DNA of 64,000 nucleotides from Bacillota bacterium (GTDB lineage Bacteria > Bacillota > Clostridia > Peptostreptococcales > Anaerovoracaceae). The notes beneath the pieces are model-generated. The model was given only the letters and a program-made list of their open reading frames with translations. It did not search any database and was not told where the DNA came from. Each line of letters begins with the position of its first letter. Position 1 is the stretch's first letter. Of the stretch, positions 18,051 through 25,445 are shown piece after piece. The position numbers and the translations under genes are program-made. The stretch covers positions 28,849 to 92,848 of the forward strand of contig JARBUO010000020.1 in NCBI GenBank assembly GCA_029239605.1, written 5' to 3'.

Positions 18051-19178
18051 TCACCTATATTTCTTTCTTCTTTTATTATGATACATCAGGCTGTCGACAT
18101 GATGCATAAATTGATCGAAATTTTCAAAATCCGAATCGTACAGCTCTGCACCGATGCTGCAATCGAGGATGTATTGTTTATTGGAATTCTCATTATGCTT
18201 CTGAAAACTTTCCCGAATCCTTTCTACGGTGGCTTCAATCTTTTCTCTCGTATTGCAGTCCAGTATAATCAGGAACTCGTCGCCCCCAGTTCTGGCGATG
18301 ATATCGGTTTTCCGGAGAACACTCTTGATCAGCTGTACGGTTGTCCTTAATGCATAGTCTCCCTCGAAATGCCCGTGTTCATCATTGATCCGCTTCAACT
18401 CGTCGATATCGAGCACGATCAAACCGAACGCTTCATTCCGCTTCTGCTTTCTTCTTCGATCGATACAGTACTCGAAGGTGCTTCTGGTCCAAGCACCAGT
18501 CAGATCGTCAATATGAACCATTCTCAGCTGTAAAAAAATATAGAATACGACGAGAGAATAGGCAGCACAGCTCCACATAAGTAAAACTCCGTAGAAGTGC
18601 GCCTGTACGACCCCTCCAATAAGCGGAAGAATCCCGAAAACCAACATCGGCAGGTACTCTTCCTTTACGATTTTTCCGCGATGCAAGCAAACAAGAACAA
18701 AGGCGTATGCGATATAAAAATAGACGATGCTTATGGAAAGTAAAAACAGCGGACCGCGGTGGTATACGTTAGCACTGTCAATGTAAAATACCAGATCGTA
18801 GGCTGGTGATAAAATGGTTATGATCAAATTCAGAAAAACCGGAATTGCAAACAGGAAATGGGTTCGATGAGTAATCTTTCGATCGGGGATACACCAATTC
18901 GAAATCAACAGATACCAAAAATAAGTTAAAAAAGGCGCCAGCGCGTACAAAATTACATGAAGTGCAGTGGATAAAGGCGCTGCCCATGCCGCATTGCTGC
19001 GGTTAAGGATGCAGGTCGCTGTCTCAAGGAGCAGTTCAAATATGACAATCTGACTCGTGATCAAAAAAACCCTGTTCAGCCGGTCGCTTCGATCAAGCCT
19101 TCTGAAAGCGATTAAAACCACGATTCCCAGTATTGCAGCAGCCATCAGATTATTGTCAATTCTCAAGAATTTCTCCAT
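18051..19178 (-). CDS. Polytopic membrane diguanylate cyclase (7TM-type sensor, GGDEF)
   Basis: About 375 residues. The first 210 form seven or eight hydrophobic helices like the histidine-kinase-type 7TM sensor region, and the rest is a GGDEF domain. The active site RTGGDEF is near residue 297, and RKTD five residues before it is an intact RxxD inhibitory site, so product inhibition is expected. I prefer the ATG at 19178 (GGTGG upstream); a GTG at 19217 would add 13 residues. Separate from the neighbouring EAL-GGDEF gene by about 130 bp but in the same direction. Confidence 0.85.
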   Translation of the reverse strand: MEKFLRIDNNLMAAAILGIVVLIAFRRLDRSDRLNRVFLITSQIVIFELLLETATCILNRSNAAWAAPLSTALHVILYALAPFLTYFWYLLISNWCIPDRKITHRTHFLFAIPVFLNLIITILSPAYDLVFYIDSANVYHRGPLFLLSISIVYFYIAYAFVLVCLHRGKIVKEEYLPMLVFGILPLIGGVVQAHFYGVLLMWSCAAYSLVVFYIFLQLRMVHIDDLTGAWTRSTFEYCIDRRRKQKRNEAFGLIVLDIDELKRINDEHGHFEGDYALRTTVQLIKSVLRKTDIIARTGGDEFLIILDCNTREKIEATVERIRESFQKHNENSNKQYILDCSIGAELYDSDFENFDQFMHHVDSLMYHNKRRKKYR

Positions 19179-19306
19179 TGTGCAGGTTACCACCCAAATT
19201 ATCATCAATACTATCACCGATCAAGTTCATTGTATCAACTTGATCGTATTTCGTCAATATTCTACCAAATATTGAATATAATTTGCCCACGTGTCGAAAG
19301 TTCGGA

Positions 19307-21046
19307 TCACTCGAGAACCTTAAGCTTCATTTTTTTATCTTTTTTCATAGCTGCTAATGTTTCAGTCAGTTCAAAGACATCTTTAAAAAACAGCTCTTTA
19401 TTATTGACAGATGCCACGGTGAGTGTAATGAGAGGGAACTTCTCAATACGATTTCTCCTGTTTGCTGTTGTAATATAGCCCTTTTCAACATCTTCCGGAC
19501 TATAGAATTTTAAGACTTCCTCTTCAAAGAGTGCAATAATTCCCTGAAAAAAATCAGATTCCACATGCTCGCTAGCAATTACAACAAAATCATCCCCGCC
19601 GATATGTCCGATAAATTCACCGCGGCAAAGATTCTCCATAAGAATATTGGACAAGAGCTTTAAGACCATATCGCCGTTTTCAAATCCGTAAACATCGTTG
19701 TAGGCCTTAAAATTATCGATATCAAGATAGGCCACGCTATAATTTCCTCCATCAAAAACACAGCGATGGAGCCTCTGCTCAATGATCAGGTTGCCGGGAA
19801 GGCCGGAAAGAGGATTTTGATGCTTTGCCGCTGCAACTTCGATTTCCGTAGTCTTTTTCAGCAGATCACGGATCGTCACCGTCCCAAGAAATTCACCATT
19901 TGTGGTTACAACAATAAAATCATATAGTTTATCATGCTCCCGGGACATCGCGATAGAAGAAACTACATTGACCGGGGTATCACCATCAACGGACAGGAAC
20001 TCACGATCCATGACATGAGAGATCGGTTTATTTTGATAAAGAGCAAAGCCATACTGACCGCTGAGCTTTAATGCCAGCCGTTCCTTCGTAACAATGCCCG
20101 CAGGGATGTTTTGCTCTACCACACATAGACCAACGCAAGCGGGAGAATGCCGAAAGATGTCGAAAACATCAGGAACCAGTTCGAAAGGGGGTATGGTGCT
20201 GGTGACTGTACAGAGGTTTTTAATGGGAGTATTAAAGATACTGCTTGTTATGGAATCATATTTTTTAAGATTCGCATTCCTGATTTTCTGAGTAATTTCT
20301 GCCTTGATCTCTTTCACAACGCTATCGGGATGCTGTATAAAATATCCCTGTCCATACTGTACACCAAGGCCAATCAAGGTTTCCAGTTCTTCACCTGATT
20401 CGATTCCTTCTGCAATGAGGCGGATATTTGAAATCTTTGAAAGCTCGACCATGCCTTTTACAAGGGCCGCCTTAAGTCCGTCAGAATTGACATTGCGGAT
20501 TAGTTTCATGTCGAGCTTGATATAGTTTGGGTTGATATCACTGATGAGGTTCAGACCGGAATATCCTGCCCCGGCGTCATCGATGGCAATTTTATAATCC
20601 TGGCTTTTATAATGAGCTACCGTCGCGATGAAACCATTCAAGTCCTTAATAATATTCCGCTCGGTTATTTCAAAAATGATATTACCCGGTGAAATCTGAT
20701 ATTGATTGAGATACTCCTTCGTCAATCCCTTCTGAAAGGTTTCATCGTGCAGAACGTTGGGGTTGACGTTGATAAACAGTTTCTTATCATAAGGAGGAAC
20801 CATAAAGCGAAAAGCAGCCTCAAATGCTTTTGTTCTGCAGAGCTGCTCAAGTTCCCAGAGACAATTGTATTTTCCTGCAAGAACAAACAGCTCTTCAATA
20901 TTTTTAATTTGTGTCTGACACGTAATCCTGCTCAGTGCCTCATGACCCAGCACTTCGCCGTCACGGAGCGAAATGATGGGTTGAAAGACTGTCATGATCT
21001 CTTTGTTGCTGATAATATTGCTTAAATCCTGCGTCACCATGTCCAT
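19307..21046 (-). CDS. EAL-CBS-GGDEF protein, cyclic-di-GMP signalling
   Basis: Cytosolic protein of 579 residues with no membrane segment. Domain order is EAL (about 1-255), a pair of CBS-like modules (about 280-400), and GGDEF (about 415-579). The EAL domain keeps EAL (GHEALSR), the glutamate in FEITERN, the lysine in KLDMKLI and the glutamate in AEGIES, but loop 6 reads DDAGAGYSGL in place of the usual DDFGTGYSSL. The GGDEF motif is GGDDF, an allowed variant. EAL-CBS-GGDEF (YkuI/CdgJ-like) architecture suggests nucleotide sensing by CBS. Either activity may be weak; this may be mainly a phosphodiesterase or an effector. RBS AAGGAG. Confidence 0.85.
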   Translation of the reverse strand: MDMVTQDLSNIISNKEIMTVFQPIISLRDGEVLGHEALSRITCQTQIKNIEELFVLAGKYNCLWELEQLCRTKAFEAAFRFMVPPYDKKLFINVNPNVLHDETFQKGLTKEYLNQYQISPGNIIFEITERNIIKDLNGFIATVAHYKSQDYKIAIDDAGAGYSGLNLISDINPNYIKLDMKLIRNVNSDGLKAALVKGMVELSKISNIRLIAEGIESGEELETLIGLGVQYGQGYFIQHPDSVVKEIKAEITQKIRNANLKKYDSITSSIFNTPIKNLCTVTSTIPPFELVPDVFDIFRHSPACVGLCVVEQNIPAGIVTKERLALKLSGQYGFALYQNKPISHVMDREFLSVDGDTPVNVVSSIAMSREHDKLYDFIVVTTNGEFLGTVTIRDLLKKTTEIEVAAAKHQNPLSGLPGNLIIEQRLHRCVFDGGNYSVAYLDIDNFKAYNDVYGFENGDMVLKLLSNILMENLCRGEFIGHIGGDDFVVIASEHVESDFFQGIIALFEEEVLKFYSPEDVEKGYITTANRRNRIEKFPLITLTVASVNNKELFFKDVFELTETLAAMKKDKKMKLKVLE

Positions 21047-21157
21047 TGCGAGATCTCCTTTGCTACTTCTATTTTGATTTTAGCACAGGGAGCTTTCTCA
21101 ATGGACAAGGGTGGGTTAAGAAACTGTTAAATTCCTGTTAAATTCGGCTGCTGCAGA

Positions 21158-22198
21158 TCAAAAGGCAAATATCATGTGTCCGATTTTTATAGAGACCGTC
21201 TTGGAAAGAATCCATTCGTTGGTCGTACTGTCATCATAATAGAACTGTGCTCCCTTTGTAGGATCCTCTCCGCTTAGTGCAGCTTTTGCCGCTTTGATAC
21301 AGGACGCTTGCGCGGGTTTATCAATCCAGCCGTTAACGACAGGCGTAAATTGATAATACCCCCCAACGTTGTGATAGATCACCTCACGAACTGAGTCTGG
21401 CCACACCCCGCTTTTCACACGATTCAGTACCACTGCTCCCACGGCAACCTGGGCCTCGTAAGGTTCTCCCTGGGCTTCAGCAGTAATGAGTCTCGCCAGA
21501 AGATCGAGCTCCTGATCAAGAACAGCTTGATTTTCTTTTCCACTCTCACCTTTTGACGATGCGTCTGCTTCCGTTACAGCAGCAGAGCCTGATGTATTTG
21601 CCCCGGAACTGTTTGTGCCGGAAGAATTTGCGGAGTCGCTTGCATCGTCTAAGTCTTTAGATTGATTATCACCTTTTAAATTATTATCATTTTTCGTTTT
21701 ATTATCATCTTGTGCTGCAGCAACAAATGGAGCCAATTCGGTTGTTTCCGAATCTGCTTGAGAAGCTGCATTTCGATTCTTTAGTATTGAAAATTCGCTT
21801 TGATCTGAATGCTGAGCGTTGGCATCCCGGTTCTGTACATCAGCTCGAAAACTGCCGCCTCTGGAGGTTGCAGAAGCTTGATTCTGCTGTTCTGCCAGAT
21901 AAGCGATGTATTCTTCCGCAGAAAGACCTGAGCGATCTCCCGTGCTGTTGCTTGTCTTTCCTTCACCTTCTGTTTTCTCTTTCGTTACGGTTGGCACACT
22001 CCGTTCACCGGCTTCCCCGGAAGAATTCCATTCCTGCGCCTTTTGTTCTTTCGTTTGATATGTATCTACCGCTGCACCAAAAAGTGTGTCGGTCAGGATT
22101 GACCGAATCTGTTCATTGGAAGCAATTCCAATGGAGAGGCATAATGCAAGAAAGCCTCCTGCCAGAAGCATTTTTATTTTTATAGATTTATTTTTCAT
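21158..22198 (-). CDS. SleB-type cell-wall hydrolase
   Basis: Exported protein of 346 residues. It has an N-terminal signal or anchor helix (about 9-27), a long Ser/Asn/Asp-rich low-complexity linker (about 50-225), and a C-terminal Hydrolase_2 (SleB) domain: LLARLITAEAQGEPYEAQV, AVGAVVLNRVKSGVWPDSV, and YQFTPVVNGW. SleB enzymes are lytic transglycosylases that open the spore cortex at germination, and vegetative relatives also exist. The catalytic Glu is in ITAEAQGE. The linker is longer and more polar than in B. subtilis SleB and there is no N-terminal peptidoglycan-binding domain. AAGGAGG lies before the ATG. The roughly 150-bp leader is rich in short inverted repeats. Confidence 0.85.
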   Translation of the reverse strand: MKNKSIKIKMLLAGGFLALCLSIGIASNEQIRSILTDTLFGAAVDTYQTKEQKAQEWNSSGEAGERSVPTVTKEKTEGEGKTSNSTGDRSGLSAEEYIAYLAEQQNQASATSRGGSFRADVQNRDANAQHSDQSEFSILKNRNAASQADSETTELAPFVAAAQDDNKTKNDNNLKGDNQSKDLDDASDSANSSGTNSSGANTSGSAAVTEADASSKGESGKENQAVLDQELDLLARLITAEAQGEPYEAQVAVGAVVLNRVKSGVWPDSVREVIYHNVGGYYQFTPVVNGWIDKPAQASCIKAAKAALSGEDPTKGAQFYYDDSTTNEWILSKTVSIKIGHMIFAF

Positions 22199-22209
22199 AA
22201 TTCCTCCTT

Positions 22210-22340
22210 CATTCCTTCAGGATATCCTTCCGGTCATGACGGTATCACCCCTGTCAATTTGACGGGCTGAAATCTCTTTCAACCGGAATTACTTTGCCTT
22301 ACTCCGGTTTCATTCCTATTTTAATATGTTATGGTCCTGG
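22210..22340 (-). promoter_or_regulatory. Structured 5' leader of the SleB-type gene
   Basis: On the minus strand the leader contains several consecutive hairpins: CCGGA / TCCGG, TGAAAGAGATTTCA, TGAC / GTCA around GGGTGATACC, and AGGATATCCT near the RBS. Cell-wall hydrolase genes often follow cyclic-di-AMP riboswitches, but I do not find the conserved blocks of that class, so I leave it unclassified. Confidence 0.35.
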
Positions 22341-22389
22341 TTTCCATTGGTAAATCAGAGGTTATTATGAAAATTATGGATCAAAAGGT

Positions 22390-22740
22390 TTATTGCGTTT
22401 TCTTTGTCATCTCCAGCAGCACATTCAGGCGTTCCAGCAATCTGCCCTTTGAAAGTTCGTCAAGGGACCTGAATTGAGTGATCAGTGCTTTTTCATCTTC
22501 TGAAAGAGAAAGCTCATTGCCTGATCGATTTTCATTCAATGCAACATAGCCTCGCAAAAGAAAGTCGACAGAGAGATGATAGAAGTCTGCAAGCTTAACC
22601 AGCATTTTAAGGTCAGGCTCATTCGATGCAGTCTCATATTTGGTATAAGTTGATACACTGATACCAAGCTGCTTTGCAACTTGTGACTGCGTTAAATTCA
22701 TTGATACCCTCGCGTTTCTCAGGTTCATGTTGAATGCCAT
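22390..22740 (-). CDS. Xre-family helix-turn-helix regulator
   Basis: Protein of 116 residues. The N-terminal HTH (SQVAKQLGISVSTYTKYE, about 17-34) and the following PDLKMLVKLADFYHLSVDFL are typical of SinR/Xre-type repressors. The C-terminal 45 residues are helical and probably mediate dimerisation. I chose the ATG at 22740, preceded by GGGGGGTGA; a TTG five codons upstream is less likely. It is divergent from the GGDEF-EAL gene, and two matching inverted repeats lie in the gap. Confidence 0.85.
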   Translation of the reverse strand: MAFNMNLRNARVSMNLTQSQVAKQLGISVSTYTKYETASNEPDLKMLVKLADFYHLSVDFLLRGYVALNENRSGNELSLSEDEKALITQFRSLDELSKGRLLERLNVLLEMTKKTQ

Positions 22741-22794
22741 TTCTTCACCCCCCAACGTTATTTTATATTTTATGCAAATTTAATACAAACAATG

Positions 22795-22870
22795 TGACAA
22801 AACGTCATCCTTAAGTTGACAATTCGACAAATAATGACTAAAATGGATATAATAAGTGACATTACGTCAC
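22795..22870. promoter_or_regulatory. Paired operators and promoter between the Xre regulator and the GGDEF-EAL gene
   Basis: Two copies of the same inverted repeat: TGACAAAACGTCA (22795-22807) and GTGACATTACGTCAC (22856-22870), both TGAC-5-GTCA with an A/T-rich centre. A plus-strand promoter fits between them: TCGACA (22824) and TATAAT (22848) with 18-bp spacing, so the second repeat sits on the expected start point. This is what an autoregulated Xre repressor that also controls the divergent gene would look like. Confidence 0.6.
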
Positions 22871-23078
22871 ATTATTTTACACTGTGAATTTCAAATTCGA
22901 TTTCATATCATACAACTAGGCATTCTGTGTTTTCTTCCGTATGCAGAGCATAAGAAACCAATGCGTAACCGTCTTTCGGCTATTATTTTTACCGAAGAAA
23001 GCAATGCATAAGCATACAATACGAATTCCCAAATAATGGTCTGATAATCAGATCAAATGGGTTGAATGGAGATAAAAA

Positions 23079-25409
23079 ATGAATTCGGTAAAATACAGAA
23101 AACTCTTGGAAGTTTTTTTCAAGGATAATCTCATAGCAATGATACCGGTCCTGTTGATCGGTTTCCTTTTGATTGCCGGTATCTATCATTATTTCATCGG
23201 TAAGGAAATACAAAATGAACAGGAAAAAACCAGGCAATTAGCCCAGGGCATAGACTGGCAGCTGAACAATGGCACCCAGACACTCAAACAGATTGCCACC
23301 ATTCTCAGTTATCATCAATCAGATGAAAGCATATCCGACAGCGCTTTTCTGGTAATCAAACATTTGGAGAAAAGTCAGGATATCTTTCAAGACATCGAAT
23401 TTTCTGATGTGCAGGGGGAGCCGGCAGGTTCTCTCTCCCAGCAAATAAGACCTGCAGATTCCACTCCTGCCAGCATTCCCGGATTTCGGTTTCAAGCGGT
23501 AGATGCACCGCCCCAAATTACGCTTTCCGCAAAGGATTCTTCCATCAGAATCGTATTGCCGCTGAAAGAAAATATACTGACAGGCAAGATTGATTTCAAT
23601 GCAGTCTGTGCTGAAATATTAGGCAGCCAGGGTATCGGTGACGGTACCCTTAGTCTTGCGCTGGTGCAAGAAAAAGAAAGCCCTGTCATTCTCAGAAGTT
23701 CTTCTTCTGGTACTGAGACAGAAAAAAGTTACTCAGGCGAACTCATTGCAAAAGCAGCAGAAAGCAAAACTTCGGACAATTACATAAGATTTCCGGGATA
23801 CGGAGGCATTGTTACTGTTGCAGAACTGAATTCTGTTCCATGGACGCTGATCAGCGTACGGGATACCGGTCGTATCCATTATGCCATGATTCCTGTAATC
23901 GTCTTCCTGTTCGCGAATCTACTTGTAGTAATTGCTTATCTTTCCATATTGAGTACTCACCGCTCTTATAAGATCAAACGGATTATCGATGGTTTTATCT
24001 TTCAGACAAAACGGGTTTCCGAAGGAGATCTGAAGCATTCCATGGAGTTGCAGAACATTTACGAATTCAATCTGCTGGCGAACAATTTCAATTCCATGGT
24101 AGACTCCATCAAACAGAGAGATATCAAATTAGAGTTCATGGCATTTCATGACAGGCTGACCGGCATCGAAAACAGAGCCTACCTGTATCAGAAACTTGAT
24201 CAGGCAGGCTACCTTGAAGCGGTTAAGACGCTGGCTTTGGTTTACATCAATGTGGACGGCTTTAAGAACGTGAACGATACACTGGGACATTCTTTCGGCG
24301 ATGAACTACTGATCAAAGTCTCCCAAATACTGAAAACCAGTGCGGACCGGGACTGCAGGCTGATTCACCTGGGAGGAGATGAATTTGCCTGTCTGATTCC
24401 GGATCGCAATTGCCGCGGTGTTTTTGACGCAATTCATAACATTCGCAGTAAATTCATGGATTCCATATCCTGCTGCGGACGAAACATTTATATTTCCATC
24501 AGCGTCGGCGTCAGCATGTATCCCGATGACGGCAAAGATTTTGATACCTTGCTGAAATGTGCAGATACGGCTCTGCACGCCGCAAAAGCACAGGGGAAAG
24601 GTTCCTTTGCATTTTATGAACCGGCAATGAACGATGCAGTAGAAAAGCGGTTGAAAATTGAGCAGCATCTTCGCAGTCTGCCTGAACTGGATGAATTCTT
24701 TATTGTCTTCCAGTCCCAGGTATCCCCGCGAGGCAATACCATAAGGGGTTTTGAAGCTTTGCTTCGCTGGAACAACAAGGAACTTGGCAGTGTGGATACA
24801 GGAGAGCTTGTCTCTGTTGCCGAGGATACAGGAATCATCGTGTCCATAGGAGAATGGGTCATCCGTGAGGCATGCAGCCTCATTGGCAGTCTCAACAGAT
24901 CGCGGGGCACCGATTATACACTTGCAGTCAATGTATCGCCCATTCAGTTAAAAAGCACCGGCTTTGTGTCCAATCTCAAAGAGATTTTGGACCAAACAGC
25001 TTTCAATCCCAATTTACTTGAGCTTGAAATCACAGAAAACGTATTCATTCATCATAAGGACGAGGCAATCACCGAAACGCTGGAGGAACTCCTTAAGATG
25101 GGGATTCGTGTAGCCCTTGATGATTTCGGCACAGGTTATTCTTCCCTCTCTTATTTGAATAAGCTTCCAATACAAACACTAAAGGTTGACAGAAATTTTA
25201 TCAGCAACCATAGCAATCCCAAGACCAGAAGCATGATTGAATCCATTATCATCATGGCTCATAAGCTTGAACTTTCCGTTGTTGCAGAAGGTGTGGAAAA
25301 GGAAGAAGAGCTTGCCTTTTTAAAACACCTGAATTGCGACTTTATTCAAGGGTATTATTTCAGCAAGCCCGTTCCTTTTGAAGAAATTCTCTCAACGGAG
25401 CTTCTCTAA
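23079..25409 (+). CDS. Membrane-bound GGDEF-EAL protein
   Basis: Protein of 776 residues: membrane helix (about 18-38), extracellular sensor region of about 220 residues, second membrane helix (about 270-292), HAMP-like linker, GGDEF (about 345-510) and EAL (about 520-770). Both domains look catalytically complete: HLGGDEF; GFEALLRW, EITENV, DDFGTGYSSLSYL, LKVDRNF, AEGVEKEEE and IQGYYFSKP. No RxxD site precedes GGDEF at the usual distance. Net synthesis or hydrolysis of cyclic di-GMP cannot be predicted. RBS GGAGAT. Probably controlled by the divergent Xre regulator. Confidence 0.92.
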   Translation: MNSVKYRKLLEVFFKDNLIAMIPVLLIGFLLIAGIYHYFIGKEIQNEQEKTRQLAQGIDWQLNNGTQTLKQIATILSYHQSDESISDSAFLVIKHLEKSQDIFQDIEFSDVQGEPAGSLSQQIRPADSTPASIPGFRFQAVDAPPQITLSAKDSSIRIVLPLKENILTGKIDFNAVCAEILGSQGIGDGTLSLALVQEKESPVILRSSSSGTETEKSYSGELIAKAAESKTSDNYIRFPGYGGIVTVAELNSVPWTLISVRDTGRIHYAMIPVIVFLFANLLVVIAYLSILSTHRSYKIKRIIDGFIFQTKRVSEGDLKHSMELQNIYEFNLLANNFNSMVDSIKQRDIKLEFMAFHDRLTGIENRAYLYQKLDQAGYLEAVKTLALVYINVDGFKNVNDTLGHSFGDELLIKVSQILKTSADRDCRLIHLGGDEFACLIPDRNCRGVFDAIHNIRSKFMDSISCCGRNIYISISVGVSMYPDDGKDFDTLLKCADTALHAAKAQGKGSFAFYEPAMNDAVEKRLKIEQHLRSLPELDEFFIVFQSQVSPRGNTIRGFEALLRWNNKELGSVDTGELVSVAEDTGIIVSIGEWVIREACSLIGSLNRSRGTDYTLAVNVSPIQLKSTGFVSNLKEILDQTAFNPNLLELEITENVFIHHKDEAITETLEELLKMGIRVALDDFGTGYSSLSYLNKLPIQTLKVDRNFISNHSNPKTRSMIESIIIMAHKLELSVVAEGVEKEEELAFLKHLNCDFIQGYYFSKPVPFEEILSTELL

Positions 25410-25445
25410 AGCGGTCTCCCAAAGCCCCTTACCGAGCGAGTCCTC

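Noticed and set aside
22210..22340. Cyclic-di-AMP (ydaO) or cyclic-di-GMP-I riboswitch before the SleB-type gene
   Set aside because: The conserved sequence blocks of neither class are present, only generic hairpins.
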